From positions 62,001 through 126,000 of the IMG/VR virus record IMGVR_UViG_3300035670_000035: a stretch of 64,000 bases of DNA, one strand, 5' to 3'. The position numbers and the translations under genes are program-made. The stretch is from a virus. Shown here piece by piece: positions 43,201 through 53,000 of this stretch. Positions within the stretch are counted from its first letter, which is position 1, and each line of letters starts with the position of its first letter. The notes beneath the pieces were generated by a model, which was not told the DNA's origin, did not search any database, and was given only the letters and a program-made list of their open reading frames with translations.

Positions 43201-43222
43201 TTTTACTAGGAGTGCTACTCAT
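40202..43222 (-). CDS. Large tail hub/baseplate-like protein with an EF-hand loop
   Basis: A 1,006-residue protein. The N-terminal 125 residues (VQSITLDNDVNYAGGRIYHCNF, VKVKIGDLDLGD, ILEISFIDPSFMLDK) look like a tail hub or baseplate domain of the kind that sits on the tube. A run of nine or ten Ser at 138-147 separates it from a calcium-type EF-hand loop, DENKDNMISFDE at 171-182, within a cysteine cluster (C170, C189, C192, C195, C204). The middle contains QEREITEFQKLANMNYHTLKRQM and helical segments. It lies between the fibre gene and the LamG/RCC1 gene and overlaps the latter by eight bases. Tail-tip hub is the best guess; a lytic domain is not obvious. Confidence 0.55.
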   Translation of the reverse strand: MSSTPSKIKVQSITLDNDVNYAGGRIYHCNFSPNFSERPSEVQINVISANGQYQTPTINFKTTVKVKIGDLDLGDMYPYKYKNRYSSQGNILEISFIDPSFMLDKIFIGLNGKHAWTNGFGKEIEERNKNTFIESLGSSSSSSSSSSAISPNISQKITDNFWIIGRQFHPCDENKDNMISFDEAFNVDPCDPCPSCPEDKYENRCKELSYTTIFEIGYSFKDFVDAFKTYKPRQGSTEIDIEIPKAIESDINKYQKFYRDHFGPLREVLTSWANEFGLNWFYDLKDKKIKFIDLSAQEIQVPVGNIVNEYKRKSTLISYEHEVTSERTSQRGAISWYERGGERKSANCSKATTVVLSALYGADYLGNRTRTALNGKDINSNTDVVGAILRAYNPLLRDLFWLRNIYDMKSSKDMIQYITDFNLFFSGSNRNAQRTGEQYVVPDTKVIPEYGDMRILAVVDCNLSQEDREITEFQKLANMNYHTLKRQMNSMDREKLLINSGFFVVAYIDEFALEKRYEMEDELYDFLGRFYVRESLFRLCGMTGNEEFIKNNTNIESADGSAQIYSKKDGIGSHPLSRYKYYKSGYLGCIVGPENLSNFDPAKPDATSAPTSTQGFDLQTSKVNNQDVVSLMDTPNSYTDSAGAAGSMFSLKKSNEIIPRFEQTAIILDREAKWIPEVQQFQENYNELISDKLGNLEWKLFGNNGVPPNATWMTSAYGGRTGFIGDGKSAKIKIFIVYKGDFKVTPSLNEDFATTKNHPTDKTAAVTKKLLKRVGGKYSSQTPIGLINNKCHEIEIISTGLALPRIYTPPHTLVPKNTKALIEENTLKSTANKGDKARPCDSALKTETFRVPAYRVYVSQAFDQPVTLPKIQTGVYSNMTCGDNIRNFDVVYTKLTDDDFKSFTGSKGYGCIPNLNYLSSINNAYTGNVFSNTDPDDSLSLEIKGLPDIKDYSTEILRGLESLSIEITEQGISTNLQYGTKIVKGISSDLLKFQNSRRFDRNVKGI

Positions 43223-46200
43223 TGAAATAATTGTCCGTATTATTATATATAATTACATCTGTTTTGTCATAAAAATTTGGATTATAAAATTGATCATTTT
43301 CAGATATTTCATAATAACTATCAGATCTTAATTTAATACCATTTAGCCAAATTAATTGGCTATTTTTACTAAATCTAGGTAAGTCAAAGCTATACATAGA
43401 ACCTGTATATCTATCATATTCTAGTAATAAATTAAAAGCATGAATTATTCCTGTAACAGGTATATTTCCTGTAATATATTCAATATTTGGAGCATTAAAG
43501 TTGTAGTGATATCCACTTATTAATTTTTGTCCATTTAAATATAAAAAGTCTTTATTATTTAAAGATAAGCCAGTCTCTCCAGTATAATTAAATATTGCTT
43601 CACCAGTTTTTATAAAATCAGCTTCAATATTATCAAAAAAATCATATAAACTGATAGGCGAGCCTAATGTATCATTTAATAAATAGTTTAAACCACTAAT
43701 TTGAGCAACGCCATTTAAATTTACTGAATAATTTGCTCCAGTATTTCTAAATCTAAAACTATTAGAAGCCTTGCTCATTAATAGCGAATTATTTAAACTA
43801 ATATCTAATCCACTATTTATTTTAAATAAATATATTTCAAGAATATCATCATTATCAATTAATTGATTAATTAGCAATAGATCTATTCCTAAAGAATTTA
43901 AATAATCTAAATTTTTATTTAATGTATAATTTTTAGTATAATTTAAAATTGTAGTTTTATTTGCTATGTATCCGTTTTGTTTATTAAATATATTTTTAGA
44001 TTCTGAACTATGATACCCTGAATCTAAATAGATAGTATCAACCATATTTACACGAGAGCCATCATTAACATATACAAATTCATAAATATAATTTCCAGTT
44101 TTTGATGCGTCATAGATTCCAGAAGAGAATCCAGTTTGATAAGTTCCATTACTAATTAATTTTTGAGATGTAAATGATGAAGTTGTTATATCTATTCCAG
44201 TTAATACATCGCCAGTAATAACTCCTATGATTCCAGAGACAAGATGCATCGGAAATCCTGTTCCACAAAACTGAGGAATATCTTTATACCAACCAGTATT
44301 GTATCCAGTTATTCCAGAGAATAATACTTGATTTTCAAAACCAGAGATTTGACTTACGATAACAGTAGTTGTTTCTGTTATTGTTATTGGTCTTTCGACT
44401 TCTATATTATATATAAAATGCGCATTACCAGAGGCTAGATTTTTTACTTCCTGACCAGTTATATATTCTGCATAAGTTCCATATTCTGAAGTATTATATT
44501 TTTTAATATCATTTAAAGAATCTCCATATCCCGCGTTGCCATAATAAGTTAGATCTTCATTTTCAAAAAGTATTGAAGAAGAATAATATCCAGCATCTAT
44601 TTGAATTGCACCAGTTAAGCCAATTGGATCTGTGGCTTGTCCGCCACCATCTTCACCCCATCCTGTTATTGAATTATCTGTATTTAATATAGCTATTGTA
44701 TGTAAGTTACCCGCTGCTATATCTAATACTCCAGTTAGGTTATTTCCGTTTCTTGGATATGCTCCTACTCCTTCGCCACCCCAACCAGTAATTGTATTAT
44801 CTATTCTTAAAGCAATATTATGATAATCTCCAACAGAAATTTTTGATACCCCTGTAAGTTCTGATATAAGAGTCTCTTCAAATGCTCCAGTAAATCTTCC
44901 GTCAGTATCACTATTATAAATATAATCTAATTGAACATATTTTGGTTTTACATTAATTTCACCATAATAACCATTATCTTCTACTCCACTCCAATTAGTT
45001 AATGGTAATAATGAAGAAGTTCCATTACCATTTCTGTATCCAGTTATTCCAGAATAAACAATCCAATTAATTCCACTTCTAAATATTCTCCATTTGTTTA
45101 TATCGTTAATATATCCAGAAGTAGAGTTATAGCTATATAAAAGATTTATTCCTGTATCTATACTATTTTCAACTACTATTTGATATGGAAGATTTAAGTC
45201 GTTTGATAATGGTGGAGGAGTAACGTTTCCTGTTAAATTAATAGTATCAGATGCTCCACTATAATTTAAAATCCATCCAGTAGTATTGTTATATAATGAA
45301 AGATTAAAATTTTCAAAATCATTGATATATTTATACGCTGGTTTACTATTGTAATCTCCAGTATAATCCAATATTAATCCTAATAAATATGTATAATTTT
45401 CATATATTCCTGTAATTCTTAATTTTAATGGATAAGATAAATTATCTCTATCATTAATAGAAGCCACTTGATTATAACTATTATCTCCCCAACTTAATAA
45501 TGTTCCATCTGTTTTTAAAAACAACGCATGATTGAGACCTAATTCAATAGCGGAAATATTTGATAATTGACCCAGAGGAGAAGTGCTGTAATTTCCAGTA
45601 AAGTAACCAGAAGAATTATCATAATCTATTGTGCCAAATATTTTTCCAAAACTATTTTTACCCCATCCAGTAACAGTATTATCATCTTTAAGAGCTAAAC
45701 AAGCGCTTCCTTTACATGATATGTCTATTATGTTTGTTAATTTTCCAACTGGAGATCCAGTCCAATGCCCCGCGTATCCTGTAGCTCCATAAAGAGTTCC
45801 TTCATCATTATTTCCCCAACCAGTAATTGTATTATCTTTTAATAAAGCTAATACTGTTAAATCATTTAAAGTAGTTGTGTCTCTGAATATTTCTAATTTT
45901 TCAATTTGCCCAGTTAGAAGTAAAAGATTTTGTGGATTAGGTAAGTTATAACCAGTTACCCCAGTAAGATCAAGGCTATAATTACTTCCAGTTATGCTTC
46001 CAGAGATAACTCCAGCTTGATCTAAGAATTGATTACTAAAACATCCAGTTATATCAGAATAGCTATCAAAAATATGAGTAATATTACTTGGATAGTTTAT
46101 ATAACCATAGAATTGATTGTTTAAAGAAAATGTATAATATGAATTTAAGTTATAAACAAATTGATCTATTACATTATTTAATTGAAAATCAGTAATATTT

Positions 46201-46850
46201 TTATTTATTAATATAAAGTCTTTTAAATAACCACTATAGTTAGGAAAATTAGAAAATTTACCACTACTTAAAATTATAGATCCTGTTACATTTGGTGTTA
46301 AATTATTATCTATTTGAAAAGCTTCTGTATAAAAATCATCATATCCAGCATTATAATAACTTATAAATATATTGCCTCCATATCCTCTAACAGATAATAT
46401 GCCTTTTGTATCTAAATTATAATTTGTAGTTAAATATTTTAATTCATTATTAGTATCATAGTATTCTATAAGAATATTATTATAATTACTTACGCAAATA
46501 TTAAATCCATAATATTTGCCATTAGATCCAGTATTTAAATTAGAAAATAAAACACAAGGACTATTATTTGTCTTTTCATAGGAATATATAAAAGTAAATT
46601 GTTCTGTGCTGAAATTAGATAAATTTATATCTATTCTGCTATCTCCAGTAAAATATAAATAACCAGTTTGGGCATTTAAATTATCAACTAGATTTGATCC
46701 GCTATAGAAACCAGTATATTGCACATATGGACTATTATTGTATGTATAATAATTTCCACTAAAGTTAAGAGGATCAAAAAAGTAATGTATAATATAATTA
46801 TTAGTTTCTACGCTCAGTGGATTTAAGAAATATTTTGTATCGTTTTTCAT
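43215..46850 (-). CDS. LamG-like and RCC1-like adhesin, propeller with insert
   Basis: A 1,211-residue adhesin. Residues 60-235 match a concanavalin/LamG-like lectin sandwich (FSTEQFTFIYSYEKT, YGFNICVSNYNNILIEYYD, FSNFPNYSGYLKDFILI). Residues 325-475 contain three RCC1-like blades (ITGWGNNDEG, VTGWGKNSFG, LLSWGDNSYN), and a further three occur at about 670-775 (ITGWGGEGVG, ITGWGEDGGG). The roughly 190 residues between them form a separate domain inserted into the propeller. The C-terminal 400 residues are beta-rich with T-G turns, ending in a possible capping domain. Host-surface or self-glycan binding is likely. It overlaps its neighbours by ATGA and eight bases. Confidence 0.7.
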   Translation of the reverse strand: MKNDTKYFLNPLSVETNNYIIHYFFDPLNFSGNYYTYNNSPYVQYTGFYSGSNLVDNLNAQTGYLYFTGDSRIDINLSNFSTEQFTFIYSYEKTNNSPCVLFSNLNTGSNGKYYGFNICVSNYNNILIEYYDTNNELKYLTTNYNLDTKGILSVRGYGGNIFISYYNAGYDDFYTEAFQIDNNLTPNVTGSIILSSGKFSNFPNYSGYLKDFILINKNITDFQLNNVIDQFVYNLNSYYTFSLNNQFYGYINYPSNITHIFDSYSDITGCFSNQFLDQAGVISGSITGSNYSLDLTGVTGYNLPNPQNLLLLTGQIEKLEIFRDTTTLNDLTVLALLKDNTITGWGNNDEGTLYGATGYAGHWTGSPVGKLTNIIDISCKGSACLALKDDNTVTGWGKNSFGKIFGTIDYDNSSGYFTGNYSTSPLGQLSNISAIELGLNHALFLKTDGTLLSWGDNSYNQVASINDRDNLSYPLKLRITGIYENYTYLLGLILDYTGDYNSKPAYKYINDFENFNLSLYNNTTGWILNYSGASDTINLTGNVTPPPLSNDLNLPYQIVVENSIDTGINLLYSYNSTSGYINDINKWRIFRSGINWIVYSGITGYRNGNGTSSLLPLTNWSGVEDNGYYGEINVKPKYVQLDYIYNSDTDGRFTGAFEETLISELTGVSKISVGDYHNIALRIDNTITGWGGEGVGAYPRNGNNLTGVLDIAAGNLHTIAILNTDNSITGWGEDGGGQATDPIGLTGAIQIDAGYYSSSILFENEDLTYYGNAGYGDSLNDIKKYNTSEYGTYAEYITGQEVKNLASGNAHFIYNIEVERPITITETTTVIVSQISGFENQVLFSGITGYNTGWYKDIPQFCGTGFPMHLVSGIIGVITGDVLTGIDITTSSFTSQKLISNGTYQTGFSSGIYDASKTGNYIYEFVYVNDGSRVNMVDTIYLDSGYHSSESKNIFNKQNGYIANKTTILNYTKNYTLNKNLDYLNSLGIDLLLINQLIDNDDILEIYLFKINSGLDISLNNSLLMSKASNSFRFRNTGANYSVNLNGVAQISGLNYLLNDTLGSPISLYDFFDNIEADFIKTGEAIFNYTGETGLSLNNKDFLYLNGQKLISGYHYNFNAPNIEYITGNIPVTGIIHAFNLLLEYDRYTGSMYSFDLPRFSKNSQLIWLNGIKLRSDSYYEISENDQFYNPNFYDKTDVIIYNNTDNYFNE

Positions 46851-48376
46851 ATTATATCCGAGAATGTTTTATCATTTCCTACTTTTTGTTGAGTATAACT
46901 AAATGTTTTATTATTATGATCAATACTTACCTCATCTTTCAATATTAAAATTTTAGATAAACTTACTAAATCTCCGCTTTTTGTTAAAGAATCACGAAAA
47001 CTTTGATCTGGAGGAATATCATCAGCATATTTGCAATTAATAGTTGTATTTAATACTGAATTATTAATATAATCTAAATTTTCTAAATAATAATGTCCTT
47101 GACCACTTAAAAGGGGAGTAAATGTATTCTGTGGAAATCCTGGTTGATAATCTACATCAATAGAAAGATCGTAATATTTTATACCATTCTGATCTCCAAT
47201 TATATTTGGGGAACTAATATAATTTTCGCTATAATTTGATAATTTAGTAACAATACCTGTTCCTTCAGATGAACTTTCTAGTATAAAAGAGCTTGATGTA
47301 GGATCATAAATTTTTAATTTATCTGATATTTTTTTATCAAGATCACTTTTTGTATTTTCTGTATCTTTTACTACAGTTATGGGTTTTACTTCTGAAGTAA
47401 AATTAGCTGTATAGTTTTTATTAAAAAAATCATAGTTAAAACTTAAACTATTTGCTACTTTATTACCATTAGAAGTTATAGTCTTATCATTAGAATAAGT
47501 TGTATTAATTTCTAATGTTTTGCTTACGTCATCAAAACTACTTGTATTAGATATTACTGAAAAACCTTCTGGGATAGAAAAATTATTGGTTTTTGCCAAA
47601 TTTTGTAAATCTTGTTCTGAAGTATTCAAACCTCCAACTATTGTTGATATTTTATTTATGGTTGATAATCCATCAATACTAGATTGGATTTCTATTGAAT
47701 TTTTTATTATGCCCTTTTTTGAAAGATCTTTTTTTAATAAATTGGCTGTAAAATTTTGTTGTATTGAATATGTACCATTAAAAATATCGGCGGTTTCGGA
47801 AGAGCTATTTAATACTATATTTGAAAAATTTTGATTAGTGTTACTTGAAGAAAAGTTTAATTTCCAATCAGTCGTTTTCCCACTAAGTAATTGAGCGTAT
47901 GTTTTAGCATCTAAAACAGGATTTGATCCATTAACTGATACGGCGCCAACGTTTATATTTCTGCTAATTGTAATTGTGCCATCAATATTTTCAGTAACGT
48001 TTATTTCATTGCTGGCGCTAATTGTTTTATTAAGATTATCGTTTACAAACGCATAACATTCACAATCTACAGAATAAGGTACATGACCTATCCAATTTGA
48101 TTCTTGTAAATTAACGTTAGTTAATGTACAATTCTGATTTGTTAAACTTATAAAACTATCTAGAAATGTTTTAATATCAATTGGTGATAATTGGTTTGGA
48201 ATGTTACCTCCAATTCCCTGCGGTAAGTATTCGCCTTCGATACTAAATATTACTTTATTTGCATAATGTTTTGCGCCATCAAAAATAGGCTCTATTCTTT
48301 TTGTGGCGAATGTTGTTATTCCATTATTAGAATTTAAAGATCCTTCTAAGAGATTAAGGGGTAAAGATATACTCAT
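46847..48376 (-). CDS. Tail protein related to the next gene, ATKRIE motif
   Basis: A 509-residue protein. It begins MSISLPLNLLEGSL with GITTFATKRIEPIFDG near residue 25. The next gene upstream has an ATSATKRIEKS segment in the same region and the same alternation of beta-strand modules. The body is repetitive, with several domain-like blocks (SIEGEYLP, TISASNEINVTENIDGTI, YSIQQNF). I recognise no family; a tail-tube, distal-tail or fibre-anchor protein is likely because it lies directly downstream of the tape measure. It shares four-base overlaps with both neighbours. Confidence 0.5.
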   Translation of the reverse strand: MSISLPLNLLEGSLNSNNGITTFATKRIEPIFDGAKHYANKVIFSIEGEYLPQGIGGNIPNQLSPIDIKTFLDSFISLTNQNCTLTNVNLQESNWIGHVPYSVDCECYAFVNDNLNKTISASNEINVTENIDGTITISRNINVGAVSVNGSNPVLDAKTYAQLLSGKTTDWKLNFSSSNTNQNFSNIVLNSSSETADIFNGTYSIQQNFTANLLKKDLSKKGIIKNSIEIQSSIDGLSTINKISTIVGGLNTSEQDLQNLAKTNNFSIPEGFSVISNTSSFDDVSKTLEINTTYSNDKTITSNGNKVANSLSFNYDFFNKNYTANFTSEVKPITVVKDTENTKSDLDKKISDKLKIYDPTSSSFILESSSEGTGIVTKLSNYSENYISSPNIIGDQNGIKYYDLSIDVDYQPGFPQNTFTPLLSGQGHYYLENLDYINNSVLNTTINCKYADDIPPDQSFRDSLTKSGDLVSLSKILILKDEVSIDHNNKTFSYTQQKVGNDKTFSDII

Positions 48377-50055
48377 AGCTTTATCTCCGTTGGATTCTGT
48401 ACTGTACTTGCTGTGTCATTTCTATCCCTATGTCCTCCAAATTCCAACCAAGTTGCTGTTCCTTGAAAATTTCTATTAATTAAATTTGTAGATATATTTA
48501 AGCTTTTTAATATGCCATTGTTATAATTATTTTTAATTAAATCTTTAAATTTTGTTATATAATCTTTTATTTTTCCTGCATCTTTAAATAAAGCTTGAAC
48601 TTGAAGATTTCTCTCTACGGGTTTTGATTGATTACTTTCCTGTATAAGTTCTTCTCCTGGTTCTTGACCTCCAATAATAATAAATTGATTAGCTAAATGA
48701 ACCGCGGATTCGTTTGTTATTTGTGCAGATCCATAAATCATGTCTTGATCTTGAACATTATATTCTGGACGATCTTCGTATGTTATACTAAAATTTATGC
48801 TTCCTTCGCTTATGTTATAAGTTAAATCGCCATTAGTTATATAAGTTTTATAATCTCCTATTTTAGGAGTTATAGATGTAAAACTTTTAGCTTGAGTAAA
48901 TAATTGTTTGTAATTACTGTCAAAATAACTTTTGGCTGCTGCTAATTTTTTATTTGTATTAGGATCAATTTCTTTATCTGGAGGAAGTTTCATTCCAACT
49001 ATTGTGCCTCTAATAGTTTTCTTTTTGGCTTTTTCTTTTTTTAGATCTTCTGTGGTATCAACAATTTCTACTCTTACGCCTTGAATATATTCTGGTTCAT
49101 TAGTAATAGATACATTATATTGAGATGTTCCAGCGGCTTCATCAACGGTAATTTGTCTTGAAGTTTCTTCAAAAGTGCTTCTGTAACCACTTGGTAAAGA
49201 TCCATAAGTTAAACTATAATACGTGGAAATAAATGTTTGACATCTAGCTTTTGCACCATCAGATTCGGATAATGCTTTATCATATAGTTCTTTTATTGTA
49301 AAATCATTGTTTTTATTTATTTTAATTTGTCCGTTTTCTGAAACTACTATTGAACCATTATTTTGTATATTGTAATTTGTTGATCTTAAAACTGAGAATC
49401 CGCCACTAGATCCTCTATATTCATTTTTTGTTTCAATAAAACTATATGTTCCACTAGTTTCATCATATACATTTGATGCTGTTGTTCTTGAAGAGCTAAT
49501 GGATAGAACATTTGTAGCATTTAATATAGCGTTTGCAATATTTTGAGCGCGACTCAAACTATAATTATTAGCATTTTCCCCAAAAGTTATACCAATTGAA
49601 GTTGTTAGAGTTTTTCCTTCTAAATTTTCTTCTCTTGCTTGAGATATTTTAATGTCTGATATATCTTTTAAATCTGATAGATTTACTCCATATGAGGTTA
49701 GTAGAGATGAGTTGACTGCTTCATATATTTCAAAAGTTATAGAGAAATCTTTACTCTGTACGTCTTGATTGCTTGTATTTTCAAAACTAATATCTGTTAT
49801 TTTAACTCCAGAATAGGATAGTAACCCAGCAAAATTAAGAGTACAATTCTTTGCTTCTTTATTATCTTCGATAGCATCAATTTGCGCCCAAATTTCACTA
49901 TATCCGCTTAAATTATTTAATTCTAATAGTTTTCCTTTTACAGTTATTTCTTGAACTATTTTTAAAAGAATATTAGATTGACTTTTTTCTATTCTTTTTG
50001 TGGCACTAGTAACTTCTGGGTAATTTAAAGATATGTTAAATGTTGGATTTGCCAT
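48373..50055 (-). CDS. Tail protein directly after the tape measure
   Basis: A 560-residue protein made of several repeated modules. The N-terminus (FNISLNYPEVTSATKRIEKSQS) is followed by KIVQEITVKGKLLELNNLSGYSE and similar repeated motifs; NIANAILNATNVLSI, FISTYYSLTYGSLPSGY and AKSYFDSNYKQLFTQ recur in related form. The gene follows the tape measure, the position taken by the distal-tail protein in siphoviruses, so a Dit-like role is plausible without a recognised signature. Its paralogue lies immediately downstream. A variant late motif (GCGTAAT) ends five bases before the ATG. Confidence 0.55.
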   Translation of the reverse strand: MANPTFNISLNYPEVTSATKRIEKSQSNILLKIVQEITVKGKLLELNNLSGYSEIWAQIDAIEDNKEAKNCTLNFAGLLSYSGVKITDISFENTSNQDVQSKDFSITFEIYEAVNSSLLTSYGVNLSDLKDISDIKISQAREENLEGKTLTTSIGITFGENANNYSLSRAQNIANAILNATNVLSISSSRTTASNVYDETSGTYSFIETKNEYRGSSGGFSVLRSTNYNIQNNGSIVVSENGQIKINKNNDFTIKELYDKALSESDGAKARCQTFISTYYSLTYGSLPSGYRSTFEETSRQITVDEAAGTSQYNVSITNEPEYIQGVRVEIVDTTEDLKKEKAKKKTIRGTIVGMKLPPDKEIDPNTNKKLAAAKSYFDSNYKQLFTQAKSFTSITPKIGDYKTYITNGDLTYNISEGSINFSITYEDRPEYNVQDQDMIYGSAQITNESAVHLANQFIIIGGQEPGEELIQESNQSKPVERNLQVQALFKDAGKIKDYITKFKDLIKNNYNNGILKSLNISTNLINRNFQGTATWLEFGGHRDRNDTASTVQNPTEIKL

Positions 50056-50060
50056 ATTTT

Positions 50061-50067
50061 ATTACGC
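50061..50067 (-). promoter_or_regulatory. GCGTAAT variant of the late motif
   Basis: Minus-strand GCGTAAT, five bases before the ATG at 50055; its TAA is the stop of the tape measure gene. One-base variant of GTGTAAT with no AAAGG leader, so the assignment is weaker than for the full sites. Confidence 0.25.
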
Positions 50068-53000
50068 TGTTAAATTCAAATTTTGAGGTGGATTAACAAC
50101 GCCCTTTTCCCTTGCTTTAGCCTTTTCATCCGCAATTTTAACAATTGCTTCACCGAATTTTTTAACTTCTGCTTCAATCATTTTTTGTAGTTCTGCTTTA
50201 TCCATTGCAGCTTCTTGCGCTATATTAATGTTTGGAGATACAGAGATGGTATTATTTATTTCAAATGGTTTTTCTTTTTCTGTTGCTTTAGCTTTTTCTG
50301 TTGCTGTTTCTTCTGATTTGGCAAGCATTTCTGCTTTAGAAAACTCTTCTGGTCTTGAAGTATTTTCAAATTGTTGGGCAAATTGCTGTTGAGATTCTTT
50401 TAATGTTGCTAACGCTACTTCAAGCCCTTTTGCTTGAGAAGCTTGCTCTTCTTCGGTAAGAGCACTAGCTCCACCTCCGCCTAAAAATCCAGGTAAATTT
50501 TGAGATAATGATGTAAATAAATCTGGCATTGTATCGTAAAGTTTATCACCTAAAACGCTTGCTACATTTTCTCCTTTATCTCCAACTGGAACTTGACTAA
50601 TTCCATAACCAACAGCTGCTCCACCAGCAAATGCACCAGCACCTAAAGCAGTTGTTCCTGCAACTCCTCCAGGTAATGCTAATGCCCCTCTTACTCCTAT
50701 ATTCATTCCATTTGCTGCAGCTGCTGTATTTAATGCTCCTCTAGCAACTCCAAATCCTCTTCCTATACCTCCAACAACATTTTTTCCTAAATTAGCTGCG
50801 CCTCCAACAACATTTTTTCCTAAATTAGCTGCGCCTCCAACAACATTTTTTCCTAAATTAATTGCACCTTTTCCAGCTGCAGATACTCCTTTTGCACCAA
50901 GTATTCCACCGCCTACCGCCGCTATTGTGCTTCCAATTCCACCACCAGCAAGTAATGTATTTATTATGCTACTTGCATCCATACTTGGAGCAGGAGTAGG
51001 TTTTACTACATCTGGAGTAAAGTCAACCTTAGTTTCTTTAGGAACATCTTCGGCTCTTTTTCTCATAGCTTCTATCTCTGCGGCTTTTTCTTGGGCTTTC
51101 TTTTGATCTTCTGTGAGTTCAGGAGCTTTAGATCCTAAGTCGTTTAACATAACTCTACCTTCTCCTACTTTCTCCTCTAATTCTTTCATTGTCTGTGTAC
51201 CAGCATCACCAAAATCATAACCATTTTTTCCTCCTGCTAAAATATCCTGTGCAGGTTTAAATCCTAAAGCACCCGCTTGTTCCATCTGTTGTCTTTGTAC
51301 ATTAGCTATATATCTTGCTCCTCTTTCTTTATATTCTTCTGGAGCTTCAAGTCCAGCTTGTCGTGCTAATAATACAGCTTGCCCAGCTAATCTATCTAGC
51401 TCTTCTTCTTTTCCTGGTCCTGCCCCCATAGTTTCAACCATTTTTATTCTTGACAATGCCGCGTTAAGCTTATCCATTGGTTGAGCTACAAATTCTTCAT
51501 CAAAAATTCCTTCTCCTTGTACGCTACTTATACCTTTATAACCTGGAGCTTTAGGCTGTACTGCTGCTGCTTTCGCTCTTGCTTCGGCAGCTTTAAGCTC
51601 AGTTTGAGTTAATTTCATGGTTGCTGCTACCATTTTTTGTGCTGCTTCTGGATTTTTAGCTAATTCACTTTTTAACTGAGCAATAGATTCTGTAGATGCA
51701 CCTGCCATTACTGCTCCTGCTTCAAGCACAGCAAAAAATTCGGAAGCAGAACCTGATGATTGAGATAAAGCGTCTGCAACAGTTAGAAAATCATCTGGAT
51801 TAAGAGAGAGAATCGGTGCCATAACAGATTTGGCAGCGGAATCAATTGATTCTTTGCTTTGAAATGTTGTTTTCATTTCTTTATTCATTAAACCTTGGCC
51901 ATAATCTACTAATGGTCCTATTCCTGTACCAGTTAAAATTCTACCAAATTGACCCATAGCACCCATATCAGCTCTAGCTTTTCCTTGTTCGGCTGTAACT
52001 GTTTGTCTTAAAGCAATTTGGCTCTGGGCTACTGATTGTTTACGTTGCTCCTCTGAGATAGAGCCCATTACTCCTTCTGGAGTACTTAAATTTTTCATTA
52101 TTTTATCTCGTAGTTCTGGGCCTAAATCAGCTATGCCATCTAAAATGCTTGTTCTAAATTTTGCAATAGCTTCTGGATCTGGTTCTGCTTTCTCTAATTC
52201 TTCTGCATAAGCATTTAATGTTGGATTTAAATTAGATACTACAGTTTCTAATTTAGAAGTAGCAGCTCTTGAAGATTCCATAGCTTTATTTAAGCTATCC
52301 ATCTGCTTGGTAAGAGGTTTATCTGCATTTGCAGAAAGTCCAGCTACACCTTGAATTGCTAACATTGTTCCTGCCGCAGCAATTCCTTTTTTACCACCAC
52401 CAAAAGTACCAATAGCTGTACTAACAGAACTTAGTGCAGTTAAACTTTGATTTAACCCTTGAATTACTTTACTATTTGTATCCCCAAATTGAAGTATTGT
52501 TCCTTGTAATACAGATATGCCAAGACCAAGTGCTATTAATTTGCTTTGATTATCGTTTACTTTCTTGGATAAATTTTTACTAGAATCAGCAGTTTTACTT
52601 AATCCTCTAGCGGCTTCATCTGCTGCTTTTGCTACGGCAGTAAAATCTCCAGATTTACCTGTACCTACTGACATTTTTCCACCTGGATTTCTAAATGGTA
52701 TTCCTTTTGGCATAGGGGCAAAATTTGGTATAACTCCACTATAACGATTTACTCCTTGCTGTAATCCAGCTGGTTCATCTCGCGTATTATAAACTCCAAG
52801 ACCAAGAGGGTTATCTCTAGACATTAAACTAGAGCTAGTACCAACTCGAATTAAATTAGGATTAACGCCAGCAGCTTGCTCGCGAGCAATAGCGTCTTGT
52901 AATGCGGCAAAATTTGGAATATAACCAAAAGATTTAGTTCTTCTTGCGGAGCTTATCTTTTGTGCTTTTCCTAGCTGTATTCCTTTTTCTGCAGCTTTTC

